A stretch of 23,815 nt of DNA, from contig DASYXS010000019.1 of the NCBI GenBank assembly GCA_035934535.1, positions 1-23,815 of the forward strand. Reading direction: 5' to 3'. How positions within the stretch are numbered: the first letter of the stretch is position 1; every line of letters starts with the position of its first letter. The notes below the pieces were generated by a model. That model saw nothing but the letters and a program-made list of their open reading frames with translations, was not told the origin of the DNA and made no database searches. Positions 15,336 through 22,877 of the stretch are shown one piece after another. Position numbers and translations under genes: made by a program. This DNA comes from DASSJF01 sp035934535 (GTDB lineage: Bacteria; Sysuimicrobiota; Sysuimicrobiia; Sysuimicrobiales; Segetimicrobiaceae).

Positions 15336-16078
15336 CTCGTCTCTTCCTGATCCGCCACGGTCAAACCGGCTGGAACGCCGAGGGACGGCTGCAGGGTCAG
15401 GTCGATAGCCGGCTCTCGGACCTCGGCCGCGCGCAGGCCGCGCGGCTGGCCCAGGTACTCGCGGAGGTCCCGCTGCGGGCCGTGTACAGCAGTCCGCTGT
15501 CCCGCGCGCTCGACACGGCGTCGGCGATCGCGGCGCCGCACGGCCTCCCCGTCATCACCGTGGACGCCATCAAGGAGATCAATCTCGGCAACTGGGAAGG
15601 CCTGACGATCGGCGAAGTGGCGACCCGCCATCCCGTTCTCCTCGCGGCCCGCCGGCGGGACCCGCTCCGTGTGGCGCCGGAAGGCGGCGAGACGATCGCG
15701 GACGTTCACGCGCGGGTGCTGCCCGCGGTGCGCGAGATCGCCGCCGCGCATCGAGGGGAAAGCGTCGCGGTCGTGGCGCACGGCGCCGTGAACAAGGCGA
15801 TACTCCTGAGCGTGCTCGGCTCACCGCTCGAGTCCTACGGACGGATGGCGCAGGACAACGCCGCGATCAATGTGCTCGAATGGCGCGCCGGCGCGCCGCG
15901 CGTCGCCGCCTTCAACGAGACCGGGCACCTCGACGGTCTGCACGCGGCGCATCTTTGGCCCGCGCCGCAGGCCCAGACGCGGCCGGAGGTGCCGCCGCCG
16001 GCAGGGCTGCCGCGCGCGGATACCGCAGAAACACCAGCAGCGCCGCCAGCGTGCACGCTGCGGCGACGACCGGAATGA
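15332..16078 (+). CDS. Histidine phosphatase (phosphoglycerate mutase-like), apparent CTG start
   Basis: A 248-residue reading. RLFLIRHGQTGWN is at 3-15 with the phosphohistidine His9, SSPLSRALDTA is near 52-62, a Glu-rich loop follows (EINLGNWEGL), and the second catalytic His is in VVAHGAVNK (His150). Broad-specificity phosphatases such as CobC and PhoE look the same, so the substrate is open. No ATG, GTG or TTG exists in frame between a TGA at 15242 and the RHG motif. CTG 15332, overlapping the tatA stop as CTGA, is the only start that keeps the first strand; GTG 15482 would remove the active site. The last 45 residues are a Pro/Ala/Arg tail overlapping the transporter gene on the other strand. 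Confidence 0.85.
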   Translation: MTRLFLIRHGQTGWNAEGRLQGQVDSRLSDLGRAQAARLAQVLAEVPLRAVYSSPLSRALDTASAIAAPHGLPVITVDAIKEINLGNWEGLTIGEVATRHPVLLAARRRDPLRVAPEGGETIADVHARVLPAVREIAAAHRGESVAVVAHGAVNKAILLSVLGSPLESYGRMAQDNAAINVLEWRAGAPRVAAFNETGHLDGLHAAHLWPAPQAQTRPEVPPPAGLPRADTAETPAAPPACTLRRRPE

Positions 16079-17324
16079 GCCGCAGCCCCAGGGCTTGTCC
16101 CGGGCTGTCGCCCAGACTCAGCAGCACGCCGAGGAACGCCGAGGCCAGCGCGGTCGCGCCGTTCAGCACCAGACCCTGCACCGCGTAGAACATCGCCTCG
16201 CGGGCCTCGCCCGACGCCACGCCGTCGGCCTCCGCGATGTCCGCGAGCAGCACGTTGGGAAACACCAGCAGCCCGGCGAGCGGGGCGGCGGCGAGCACGA
16301 TCACCGCGTACCCCTGCGCCGGCGGCCCAAACGGCAGGCCGCGCAGGCCGATCGCCCCGATGAGCGGCACGACGGTCGTCGCGGCCGCGAGGGTCCACGT
16401 CAGCGCCCGGGTCGTTCCGAGCGCGCGGCTCAGGCGCGCGAGCGGCGCGAGCGCGGCGACGGTGCACACGAACGCGGTCCCGAGCACGAGCGCGACCTGG
16501 TCCCGCGGCAGTCCCATCAAGACGGTCACGACGTACACGACCGTCGTGTTCACCATGCTGGTCCCGAGCCAGAGCAGCGCGAGCGCGGCCACGTAGACGC
16601 GGAAACCGCGGTGGCGCAGCACCGCGCCCACCTCGCGCAGGAACGCGCCCCGTCGTGGCGCGGGCCCTGGGTTCACGGCGGCCGGCCGCCCGACGGTCCC
16701 GACGATCCACAGGCAGGCGAGCCCCAACGCCGCGAGGACCACGCCCATTGTGCCGAAGCCCCACCGCTGGATCAGCCACGGCGACGCGATCATGGCGACG
16801 CCGACGCCGGCGAGGGAGGCGCCCGCCTGCCACGAAGCGGCCGTGGCCCGGCCGCGCCCGCCGGGAGTGATCTCCGGGAGCATCGCCGCGTACGGGTTCA
16901 TCACCAGAGAGAACAGGAAGAAAAAGCACGCCAGCCCCGCGGTCACGTACACGAACACCATTTCCTGGGGTGCCCGGGGCGGCGTCCACAGCAGGGCGAA
17001 CGCCAGCGCGAGCGCGGGCGCGCCGAGGACGATGAACGGCCGCCGGCGGCCCCAGCGCGCGCGGCTCCGGTCGCTCCAGAACGCCACGGGGGGATTGCTT
17101 ACCGCGTTCACCACGCGGCCCGCGGCCAGCGCGAACCCGACCAGCGTGGGCGGGAGCAGCGTGCGCCCCTGACCGGCCGGCGGGGCGTAGTAGTAGACCA
17201 GCCACAGGATGATCGTCTGCAGCAGCACGCTCGCGCCGAGCGCGCCGCTCCCGTACAGCGCGAGGAAGCCGCCGTCCCCGGTCTTGCGCGGGACCTCCTG
17301 CCGTGCCGGCGTCCCGGCGGCCAC
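15912..17324 (-). CDS. MFS transporter of the GPH (MelB-like, MFS_2) sugar:cation symporter type
   Basis: A 470-residue membrane protein with about 12 hydrophobic segments. NAVSNPPVAFWSDRSRARWG (73-92), then RRRPFIVLGAP, is the GPH-family loop between helices 2 and 3, and NPYAAMLPEIT (142-152) is its second hallmark. GPH members import glycosides, pentosides or hexuronides with Na+ or H+; the substrate cannot be read from the sequence. The GTG start at 17324 shares one base with the upstream phosphoribosyltransferase stop (TAGTG) and has no ribosome binding site of its own, so translation by re-initiation is likely. The basic tail overlaps the phosphatase gene by 167 bases, end to end. Confidence 0.88.
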   Translation of the reverse strand: MAAGTPARQEVPRKTGDGGFLALYGSGALGASVLLQTIILWLVYYYAPPAGQGRTLLPPTLVGFALAAGRVVNAVSNPPVAFWSDRSRARWGRRRPFIVLGAPALALAFALLWTPPRAPQEMVFVYVTAGLACFFFLFSLVMNPYAAMLPEITPGGRGRATAASWQAGASLAGVGVAMIASPWLIQRWGFGTMGVVLAALGLACLWIVGTVGRPAAVNPGPAPRRGAFLREVGAVLRHRGFRVYVAALALLWLGTSMVNTTVVYVVTVLMGLPRDQVALVLGTAFVCTVAALAPLARLSRALGTTRALTWTLAAATTVVPLIGAIGLRGLPFGPPAQGYAVIVLAAAPLAGLLVFPNVLLADIAEADGVASGEAREAMFYAVQGLVLNGATALASAFLGVLLSLGDSPGQALGLRLIPVVAAACTLAALLVFLRYPRAAALPAAAPPAASGPAARAKDAPRADRRGARSR

Positions 17325-17902
17325 TACTTCGTAAAGATCGGCAGGGTGCCGAGATGGATCAGGTGCGGGTCCTGATAGCCACCCTCTTCGAGCAAGACCG
17401 CGGCGCGCGCGACGATATCGGCGTCGGCCCGTTCGAGCAGCTCGTCGACCGCGCGGAGGCTGCCGCCGGTACTGACCACGTCGTCGACGACGGCGACGCG
17501 CTTTCCGCGCACGCGGCGCGCGTCGGCGCCGTCCAGGACGAGCGTCTGTACCGCCGCGGTGGTGATGGATTTCACCTGGACGGTCAGGACCTCTTTCATG
17601 TAGCCTTTGACGCTCTTGCGGCAGACGGCGTAGGGGAAGTACCGGCCGGCCCGTTCATCGGACAGGTAGGTCGCCACCATGTGCACAAGAGGGAGGGCCT
17701 TCGCCTCCACCGAGACGATGCAGTCGAACGAGAACGGACGCAGCCGGTCCGCCAGCAGTCGGGCGCAGGCGTTCGTGAGCTCGACGTCCCCCCACAGCAC
17801 GAACGCGGCGATCCACAGCGAGTCGTTGATCGGCACGACCGGCAGCCGGCGGCGGAGGCCCGCCACCGCGATCTCGTACGACTCCTGGCCCTCGTACCGC
17901 AT
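17324..17902 (-). CDS. Phosphoribosyltransferase (purine PRTase-like)
   Basis: A 192-residue protein. The PRPP-binding loop AVVDDVVSTGGSLRAVDEL starts at residue 137. Upstream are SVEAKALPLVHMVATYLS (64-81) and VCRKSVKGYM (93-102), an arrangement seen in adenine/xanthine PRTases and related PRTase-fold regulators such as PurR. It would transfer a nucleobase to PRPP or sense PRPP; which is not certain. ATG 17902 has AGGAGG five bases upstream, which decides the start. The first gene of a two-gene leftward operon with the transporter, divergent from aroE. Confidence 0.85.
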   Translation of the reverse strand: MRYEGQESYEIAVAGLRRRLPVVPINDSLWIAAFVLWGDVELTNACARLLADRLRPFSFDCIVSVEAKALPLVHMVATYLSDERAGRYFPYAVCRKSVKGYMKEVLTVQVKSITTAAVQTLVLDGADARRVRGKRVAVVDDVVSTGGSLRAVDELLERADADIVARAAVLLEEGGYQDPHLIHLGTLPIFTK

Positions 17903-17916
17903 GCCGGCCTCCTGCG

Positions 17917-17938
17917 GGGACACTGCCGTGGGACACTG
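17917..17938. repeat. Direct repeat GGGACACTG in the PRTase leader
   Basis: GGGACACTG occurs at 17917-17925 and 17930-17938, separated by four bases (period 13), just upstream of the PRTase ribosome binding site (17908-17913, minus strand). It could be an operator for the divergent PRTase/aroE pair, or an RNA element. Confidence 0.35.
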
Positions 17939-17983
17939 ATTCGGCGGCCGGCGGATCGCCCCTGTCCGGGGCCGGTGCCAGAC

Positions 17984-18013
17984 TTGTGCCGTTCCTCCGA
18001 TGTTGCCTATAAT
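17984..18013 (+). promoter_or_regulatory. Promoter of the aro operon
   Basis: A perfect -10 TATAAT (18008-18013) follows TTGTGC (17984-17989) with an 18-base spacer. The start would be near 18020. No T-box or riboswitch-like structure is evident between it and the aroE conserved region. Confidence 0.65.
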
Positions 18014-18935
18014 TGATGCCTGCCACTCAGGCGGTGCGCGGGAGGGTCGTACGGAAATCGACGCGGAGACGATACTCGTCGGTCTGATCGGGGACGCGGT
18101 GCGGCGCAGCCTGTCCCCGCGCATGCACAACGCGGCGTTCGCCGCGGCCGGCCTGAACTGGTGTTACGTGGCGCTGCCCGTCGGCCGCCCCCGGCTGGGC
18201 GACGCGCTGCGCGGCCTCGTGGCCCTCGGCGCCGCGGGGGCCAACGTGACCGTGCCGCACAAGGAGGCCGCGCTCGCCTACCTCGACGAGACCTCCGGTG
18301 AGGCGCGCGCGATCGGGGCGGTCAACACGATCCGCGTCGAAGGAGAGCGCCTGGTCGGGTACAACACCGACGGCGGCGGGCTGCTCGACGCGCTGCGCAT
18401 CGACGGCGGCGTCGATGTCGGCGGTGCGCGGGCCGTCGTGGTCGGCGCGGGCGGCGCCGCCCGCGCCGCGGCGTTCGCGCTCGTGGACGGCGGGGCCGCG
18501 TCCGTTGTTATCGCGAACCGCAACTGGGATCGCGCCGCGTCGCTCGTCGCCGACGTGCGGCGCGCGTTCCCGCGCCGCGCCGTGGAAGCGGTGCCGCTCG
18601 ACGGCGCCGCGGTCGCACGAATGCGCGATGCCTCGCTGCTGGTGCAGGCCACGACGGTCGGATCCGGCGCGGAGCGCGCGGAGACGCCGGTGCCGGCGGA
18701 AGCGCTCCATCCCGGCCTCTTCGTGATGGATATGGTGTACGAGCCGCGCGAGACCGTGCTGCTGCGCGACGCGCGCGCGCGGGGGTGCCCGACGCTCGAG
18801 GGACGGTCGATGCTGGTCTATCAGGGGGCGCGCGCGTTCGAGCTCTGGACCGGGCGCCCGGCGCCCACCGAAGCGATGCGGCGCGCGGTCGGGCTTGCGG
18901 GCGACATGCCGGCGGCCCGCGTGGGGGGACGGTAG
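18000..18935 (+). CDS. aroE: Shikimate dehydrogenase AroE
   Basis: NADP-dependent reduction of 3-dehydroshikimate to shikimate. The conserved part begins LVGLIGDAVRRSLSPRMHNAAF (about codons 26-47), broken here as LVGLIGD and SLSPRMHNAAF. Then come NVTVPHKEAAL with the catalytic Lys, YNTDGGGLLDAL with the catalytic Asp, the nucleotide loop VVGAGGAARAAAF, and NRNWDRAAS. The start is unresolved. ATG 18000 (used here) has no ribosome binding site and lies upstream of a good promoter -10. Downstream of that promoter there is no in-frame ATG, GTG or TTG before the conserved region, although GGAGGG (18041-18046) is well placed for ATC 18057 or perhaps ATA 18072. The true protein may therefore be about 20 residues shorter. 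The aroC gene starts 4 bases after the stop. Confidence 0.93.
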   Translation: MLPIIDACHSGGAREGRTEIDAETILVGLIGDAVRRSLSPRMHNAAFAAAGLNWCYVALPVGRPRLGDALRGLVALGAAGANVTVPHKEAALAYLDETSGEARAIGAVNTIRVEGERLVGYNTDGGGLLDALRIDGGVDVGGARAVVVGAGGAARAAAFALVDGGAASVVIANRNWDRAASLVADVRRAFPRRAVEAVPLDGAAVARMRDASLLVQATTVGSGAERAETPVPAEALHPGLFVMDMVYEPRETVLLRDARARGCPTLEGRSMLVYQGARAFELWTGRPAPTEAMRRAVGLAGDMPAARVGGR

Positions 18936-18939
18936 GCTG

Positions 18940-20076
18940 ATGCTGCGGTTTCTGACGTCGGGTGAATCGCACGGCCGCGGGCTTCTCGTCGTCGTCGAGG
19001 GAATGCCGGCCGGCGTGCCGGTGTCCGAGGATGCCATCAACGAGCAGCTGGCGCGCCGCCAGCGCGGGTACGGCCGCGGCGGCCGCATGCAGATCGAACA
19101 GGATCGCGCCGAGATCTACGCCGGCGTGATGAGCGGCACGACGATCGGCGCGCCGGTCGGCCTGGCGATCGGGAACAAGGACTGGCGGAAGGACGAGCCG
19201 CCGCTGACCAAGCCGCGGCCCGGGCACGCCGACCTCGCCGGCGCGCTGAAGTACCATTTCGACGACGTGCGCCGCGTGCTCGAGCGGTCGAGCGCGCGGG
19301 AGACCGTCTCGCGCGTCGCGGCCGGAGCCGTCGCGCGACTCCTGCTCGCGCAGTTTGGGATCACGCTGTTCAGCCACGTCGTCGAGCTCGGCGGCATCGC
19401 CGCGGAGCGGCGGCCGGCCCGTATGGAAGAGATTCCGGCGGTCGCGGAGGCCTCGCCGCTGCGCTGCGCGGACCCCGAGGCGGAGCGGCGCATGATCGCC
19501 GCCATCGATGAGGCGAAGGCCCGCGGCGATACGCTCGGCGGCGTCTTCGAGGTGGTCGCGCTCGGCCTGCCGGTCGGGCTCGGCACCTACGTCCACTGGG
19601 ACCGGCGGCTCGACGGCCGGCTCGCGCAGGCGATGGTCTCGATCAACGCCATGAAGGGGGTCGAGATCGGCCGCGGGTTCGAGGAGGCGCGGCTGCCGGG
19701 GTCCGCCGCCCACGATGAGATCTTCTACGAAGCGGGCCGCGGGTTCTACCGGCGTACGAATCAGTCGGGCGGCACCGAAGGCGGCATGACGACCGGTGAG
19801 CCGCTCGTCCTGCGGGTGGCGATGAAGCCGCTCAGCACGCTGCGTAGTCCGCTCGCGTCTGTTGACATCGTGACGAAGGAGCGCGTCGAGGCTGCGGTCG
19901 TTCGCAGCGACGTGACCGCCGTTCCGGCCGCGGGGGTGATCGGCGAGGCGATGGCGGCGGTCGTGCTCGCGGACGCGATGCTCGAGAAATTTGGCGGTGA
20001 CAGCCTCGACCAGATGCGCGTCGTGTACGACGCGCATCGGCGGTGGGTCGAGCGCGGTCCGGGCGGCCGGGAGTGA
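18940..20076 (+). CDS. aroC: Chorismate synthase AroC
   Basis: A 378-residue enzyme converting EPSP to chorismate with reduced FMN. It begins MLRFLTSGESHGRGLLVVVE. It contains QRGYGRGGRM, RPGHADLAGALKY, the RRVLERSSARETVSRVAAGA signature, and GGTEGGMTTGEPLVLR, all expected positions. ATG 18940 is chosen because the N-terminus then matches the family exactly; a longer frame to 18895 reads back into aroE. Its stop overlaps the next gene's GTG start as GTGA, implying coupled translation. Confidence 0.97.
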   Translation: MLRFLTSGESHGRGLLVVVEGMPAGVPVSEDAINEQLARRQRGYGRGGRMQIEQDRAEIYAGVMSGTTIGAPVGLAIGNKDWRKDEPPLTKPRPGHADLAGALKYHFDDVRRVLERSSARETVSRVAAGAVARLLLAQFGITLFSHVVELGGIAAERRPARMEEIPAVAEASPLRCADPEAERRMIAAIDEAKARGDTLGGVFEVVALGLPVGLGTYVHWDRRLDGRLAQAMVSINAMKGVEIGRGFEEARLPGSAAHDEIFYEAGRGFYRRTNQSGGTEGGMTTGEPLVLRVAMKPLSTLRSPLASVDIVTKERVEAAVVRSDVTAVPAAGVIGEAMAAVVLADAMLEKFGGDSLDQMRVVYDAHRRWVERGPGGRE

Positions 20077-21827
20077 GCGCGGAGGCGCGGGCGGGCGGGG
20101 GCGACGCGGAGGGCGACGGAAGGCGCGGGCCGGCGCGGCCCGCCGCGACGGCCCGCGGCCGGGCCGCCGGTGCGAACGTGCGTTCGAATACGAACAGCCT
20201 GCCGGTTCCCAACATCGTCCTCATCGGATTCATGGGCACGGGCAAGACCGTGGTCGGCCGCCGCATCGCGGAACGGCTGGGACGTCCGTTCGTCGACACC
20301 GATACGATCATCGAGACGCGCGCCGGCCGCACGATCGCGCGCATCTTCGCCGAAGACGGTGAGCCCGCGTTTCGCGGACTCGAAACCGCGGCCGTGGCCG
20401 AGGCCGGCGCGTCCCACGGCGCCGTCATCGCGACCGGCGGCGGTGTGCCGCTCCGGCCCGACAACATGCGACGCCTCCGGCGGCGCGGGGTCATCGTCGC
20501 CCTGACCGCGTCGCCGCGTGCGATCCTCGCGCGGGTGGGCGGCGGCGCCGACCGCCCCCTGCTCGGCGCCGACCCCGAGGCTGCGGTCCGGCGTCTGCTC
20601 GCCGAGCGCGACGCGGCCTACCGCAACGCCGACCTGATCGTGGACACGTCCGACTGCTCGACGGACGAGACCGCGGACCGCGTGCTCGCGTTTGTGGCGG
20701 CGCGGAGCCCGGCGCAGACGTCCCCAACACCCCGGACCGTGCGGGTCGAGCTGGGCGAGCGCGGCTACGACGTGCACGTCGGCGCGGCGCTGCTGTCGCG
20801 CCTTCCGGATCTGCTGCAGGACGCGGGCATCACGGGACGCCTCGCGCTGCTCACGCATCCGCGCCTCGACGCCCGGTACGGCCGGCCGCTGGCGGACGCG
20901 CTGCGCGCCGCCGGCCGCGACGTCGTGACGGTCACCGTTCCGCCGTCGGAGTCGAGCAAGCGCCTGCGCGTCGCCGCGCGGGTCTACGACGCGCTGGTCG
21001 ACGCGCAGCTCGACCGCGGATCGGCGCTGCTCGCGCTCGGCGGCGGCGTGGCCGGCGACCTCGGCGGGTTCGTCGCGGCGACGTTTCTCCGCGGCATCCG
21101 GTGGGCGGCGCTGCCGACGACGCTGCTGGCCCAGGTGGACGCGTCGGTCGGCGGCAAAACCGCGGTCGATCATCCGCGCGGCAAAAACCTGATCGGCGCG
21201 GTGCATCAGCCGGCACTCGTCGTCGCGGACATCGGCACGCTCGCGTCGCTTCCGCGGCGGCAGCTGCGGTCCGGGATGGCGGAGGTCGTCAAGACCGGTG
21301 TGATCGGCGTCCCCGATCTGTTCGAGTTCCTGGAAGCCAACCTCCGGGCCGTGCTGGCGCGCCGCCCCGCGGCGCTCATCCACACGATCGAGCGCTGCGT
21401 CGCGTACAAGGCCCGCATCGTCGCCGCCGACGAGCGCGAATCCGGCGGGCGGATCGTTCTCAACTACGGCCACACGATCGGGCACGGCATCGAAGCCGCG
21501 GCGCGCTACCGTGGGCTCACGCACGGGGAGGCCATCGCGGTCGGGATGACGCTCGAGGCGCGGCTCGCCGTGCGGCTCGGCGTGTGCGACGCCGGCCTCC
21601 TGGCGCGGCAGACGGCGCTGCTCGAAGCCGCCGGCCTGCCGGTCCGCCTCGGCGGCCTGGGCGCGGCGAAGCCGGCGGGCGCGGCCGCGGTCCTCGCCGC
21701 GATGACGCACGATAAGAAGGCGCGGGCGGGCCGGCTCCGGTTCGTCCTCCCCGTGTCGATCGGCCGGACGGTCGTCCGCGACGACGTGCCGTCCGCACTT
21801 CTCAAGGAGGTGCTTGGCGATGCCTAG
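20073..21827 (+). CDS. aroKB: Fused shikimate kinase and 3-dehydroquinate synthase (AroK-AroB)
   Basis: One open frame of 584 residues joins two enzymes. Residues 1-40 are a Gly/Ala/Arg-rich extension. Shikimate kinase spans about 45-215, with Walker A GFMGTGKT (52-59), VDTDTIIE and FRGLETAAV, and ATGGGVPLRP for substrate binding. Dehydroquinate synthase spans about 221-584, with GGGVAGDLGGFVAATFLRG, PTTLLAQVDASVGGKTAVDH, the zinc-binding YGHTIGHGIEA and LTHGEAIAVGM. It covers steps 2 and 5 of the pathway. GTG 20073 overlaps the aroC stop; a further GTG at 20178 would remove most of the odd N-terminus. The linker (about 212-222) is short, so the fusion looks real; no frame break is seen. Confidence 0.95.
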   Translation: MSAEARAGGGDAEGDGRRGPARPAATARGRAAGANVRSNTNSLPVPNIVLIGFMGTGKTVVGRRIAERLGRPFVDTDTIIETRAGRTIARIFAEDGEPAFRGLETAAVAEAGASHGAVIATGGGVPLRPDNMRRLRRRGVIVALTASPRAILARVGGGADRPLLGADPEAAVRRLLAERDAAYRNADLIVDTSDCSTDETADRVLAFVAARSPAQTSPTPRTVRVELGERGYDVHVGAALLSRLPDLLQDAGITGRLALLTHPRLDARYGRPLADALRAAGRDVVTVTVPPSESSKRLRVAARVYDALVDAQLDRGSALLALGGGVAGDLGGFVAATFLRGIRWAALPTTLLAQVDASVGGKTAVDHPRGKNLIGAVHQPALVVADIGTLASLPRRQLRSGMAEVVKTGVIGVPDLFEFLEANLRAVLARRPAALIHTIERCVAYKARIVAADERESGGRIVLNYGHTIGHGIEAAARYRGLTHGEAIAVGMTLEARLAVRLGVCDAGLLARQTALLEAAGLPVRLGGLGAAKPAGAAAVLAAMTHDKKARAGRLRFVLPVSIGRTVVRDDVPSALLKEVLGDA

Positions 21828-22422
21828 GGTGCTCGTTCTGCACGGTGCGAACCTGAATCTGCTCGGCCGCCGCGAGCCTCACCTCTACGGCTCGTTCACG
21901 CTCGAGGATGTCGAGCGCGACCTTCGCGTGCTCGCGCGCGAGCTGGGCGTCGAGCTCGAGTTCGCGCAGAGCAATCACGAGGGCACCCTGATCGACCGGC
22001 TGCAGACCGCCCCGGCGCGCTACGCCGCGGTCGTGTTCAACCCGGGCGGGTTCACCCACACCAGCGTCGCGCTGCGCGATACCATCGCGGCGATTGAGAT
22101 CCCCGTCGTCGAAGTGCACGTGACGAACATTCACGCGCGCGAAGCGTTCCGGAACCGCTCCTTCACCGCGGCCGCCGCGGCGGGGCAGATCGCCGGCTTC
22201 GGCGTGCAGAGTTACCTGCTCGGGCTGCGTGCCGCGGCGGCGCTCGCGGCCGCGCCCGCCGGACACGCTGCGGAGACGGCCGGCGGCGCGCGCCACAGCC
22301 GGTCCGACGGCGCCCCCGCGCGCGGACAGGCCGCCCGGACGAAGCCCGCGCCGGGGCGCGCGGCGAAGCCGTCCGCGCGCCTCTCGCGGAACGGCGCGCG
22401 GAGCCGGCCGAGGCGCCGGTAG
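21820..22422 (+). CDS. aroQ: 3-dehydroquinate dehydratase, type II (AroQ), with basic C-terminal tail
   Basis: A 200-residue protein. Residues 1-148 are a complete type II dehydroquinase: LHGANLNLLGRREPHLYG (7-24) with catalytic Arg17 and Tyr23, NPGGFTHTSVALRDT, and EVHVTNIHAREAFRNRSF. The family is normally about 145-150 residues; here about 50 extra residues follow, very rich in Ala, Arg, Pro and Ser and ending RPRRR. ATG 21820 has AAGGAGGT 8 bases upstream, preferred over TTG 21814. It overlaps the aroKB stop by 8 bases. It catalyses dehydroquinate to dehydroshikimate, usually as a dodecamer. Confidence 0.96.
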   Translation: MPRVLVLHGANLNLLGRREPHLYGSFTLEDVERDLRVLARELGVELEFAQSNHEGTLIDRLQTAPARYAAVVFNPGGFTHTSVALRDTIAAIEIPVVEVHVTNIHAREAFRNRSFTAAAAAGQIAGFGVQSYLLGLRAAAALAAAPAGHAAETAGGARHSRSDGAPARGQAARTKPAPGRAAKPSARLSRNGARSRPRRR

Positions 22423-22451
22423 CAGCGCGGCCAAAGGAGCACCCAGGCGGT

Positions 22452-22490
22452 CGTCGAAGGAACGGCGGGCCTGCCGCCGGTTCCACGACG
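22452..22490 (+). repeat. Long imperfect hairpin between aroQ and aroH
   Basis: CGTCG (22452-22456) pairs with CGACG (22486-22490). GGAAC (22459-22463) pairs with GTTCC (22480-22484). GGCGG (22464-22468) pairs with CCGCC (22474-22478), leaving a 5-base loop and small bulges: 15 pairs in all. It lies just before the aroH ribosome binding site GAGGAG (22495-22500). Without a uridine run it is not a classical terminator; mRNA processing or expression tuning is possible. Confidence 0.5.
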
Positions 22491-22505
22491 CAGCGAGGAG
22501 ACCTC

Positions 22506-22877
22506 ATGCGGTTTCGCGGCATCCGGGGAGCGGTCACAGTCGACGCCAACACCGAGGACGCCATCCTCGAGGCGACGGCCGTCATGCTGAAGGCCATGGC
22601 CTCGCAGAACGAGGTCGACGCCGACGACATCGCCGGGGTCGTCTTCACCGTGACGCCGGACCTGAACGCCGCGTTCCCGGCAGAGGCGGCCCGCCGGAAC
22701 TTGGGGTGGACGCAGGTGCCGCTGATGTGCTCGCAGGAAGTGGCGGTGCCGGGCGCGCTGCCGCGCTGCGTGCGCGCGCTGATGTTCGTCAACACCACGA
22801 AGACCGCCGATGAAGTCCGCCACGTCTACCTCCGCGGCGCGGAGCGGCTGCGCCCCGATCTGATCCCGGGCGCCTGA
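22506..22877 (+). CDS. aroH: Monofunctional chorismate mutase, AroH class
   Basis: A 123-residue enzyme, chorismate to prephenate. Numbering coincides with Bacillus subtilis AroH: Arg7 (RFRGIRGAV), Cys75 and Glu78 (MCSQEVAVPG), Arg90 (RCVRAL), Tyr108 (HVYLRGA) and Arg116 are all present. The first step towards Phe and Tyr is thus co-transcribed with the chorismate genes. GAGGAG lies 5 bases before ATG 22506. The TGA stop overlaps the aroA ATG by one base (TGATG). Confidence 0.97.
   Translation: MRFRGIRGAVTVDANTEDAILEATAVMLKAMASQNEVDADDIAGVVFTVTPDLNAAFPAEAARRNLGWTQVPLMCSQEVAVPGALPRCVRALMFVNTTKTADEVRHVYLRGAERLRPDLIPGA

Noticed and set aside
15870..17375. A 501-codon plus-strand open frame opposite the transporter
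   Set aside because: The minus strand gives a coherent 12-helix GPH transporter; the plus-strand reading is Arg/Gly/His-rich without fold.
19761..21710. A 649-codon minus-strand open frame across aroC and aroKB
   Set aside because: Arg/Ala-rich shadow of the aro genes, without motifs or a ribosome binding site.
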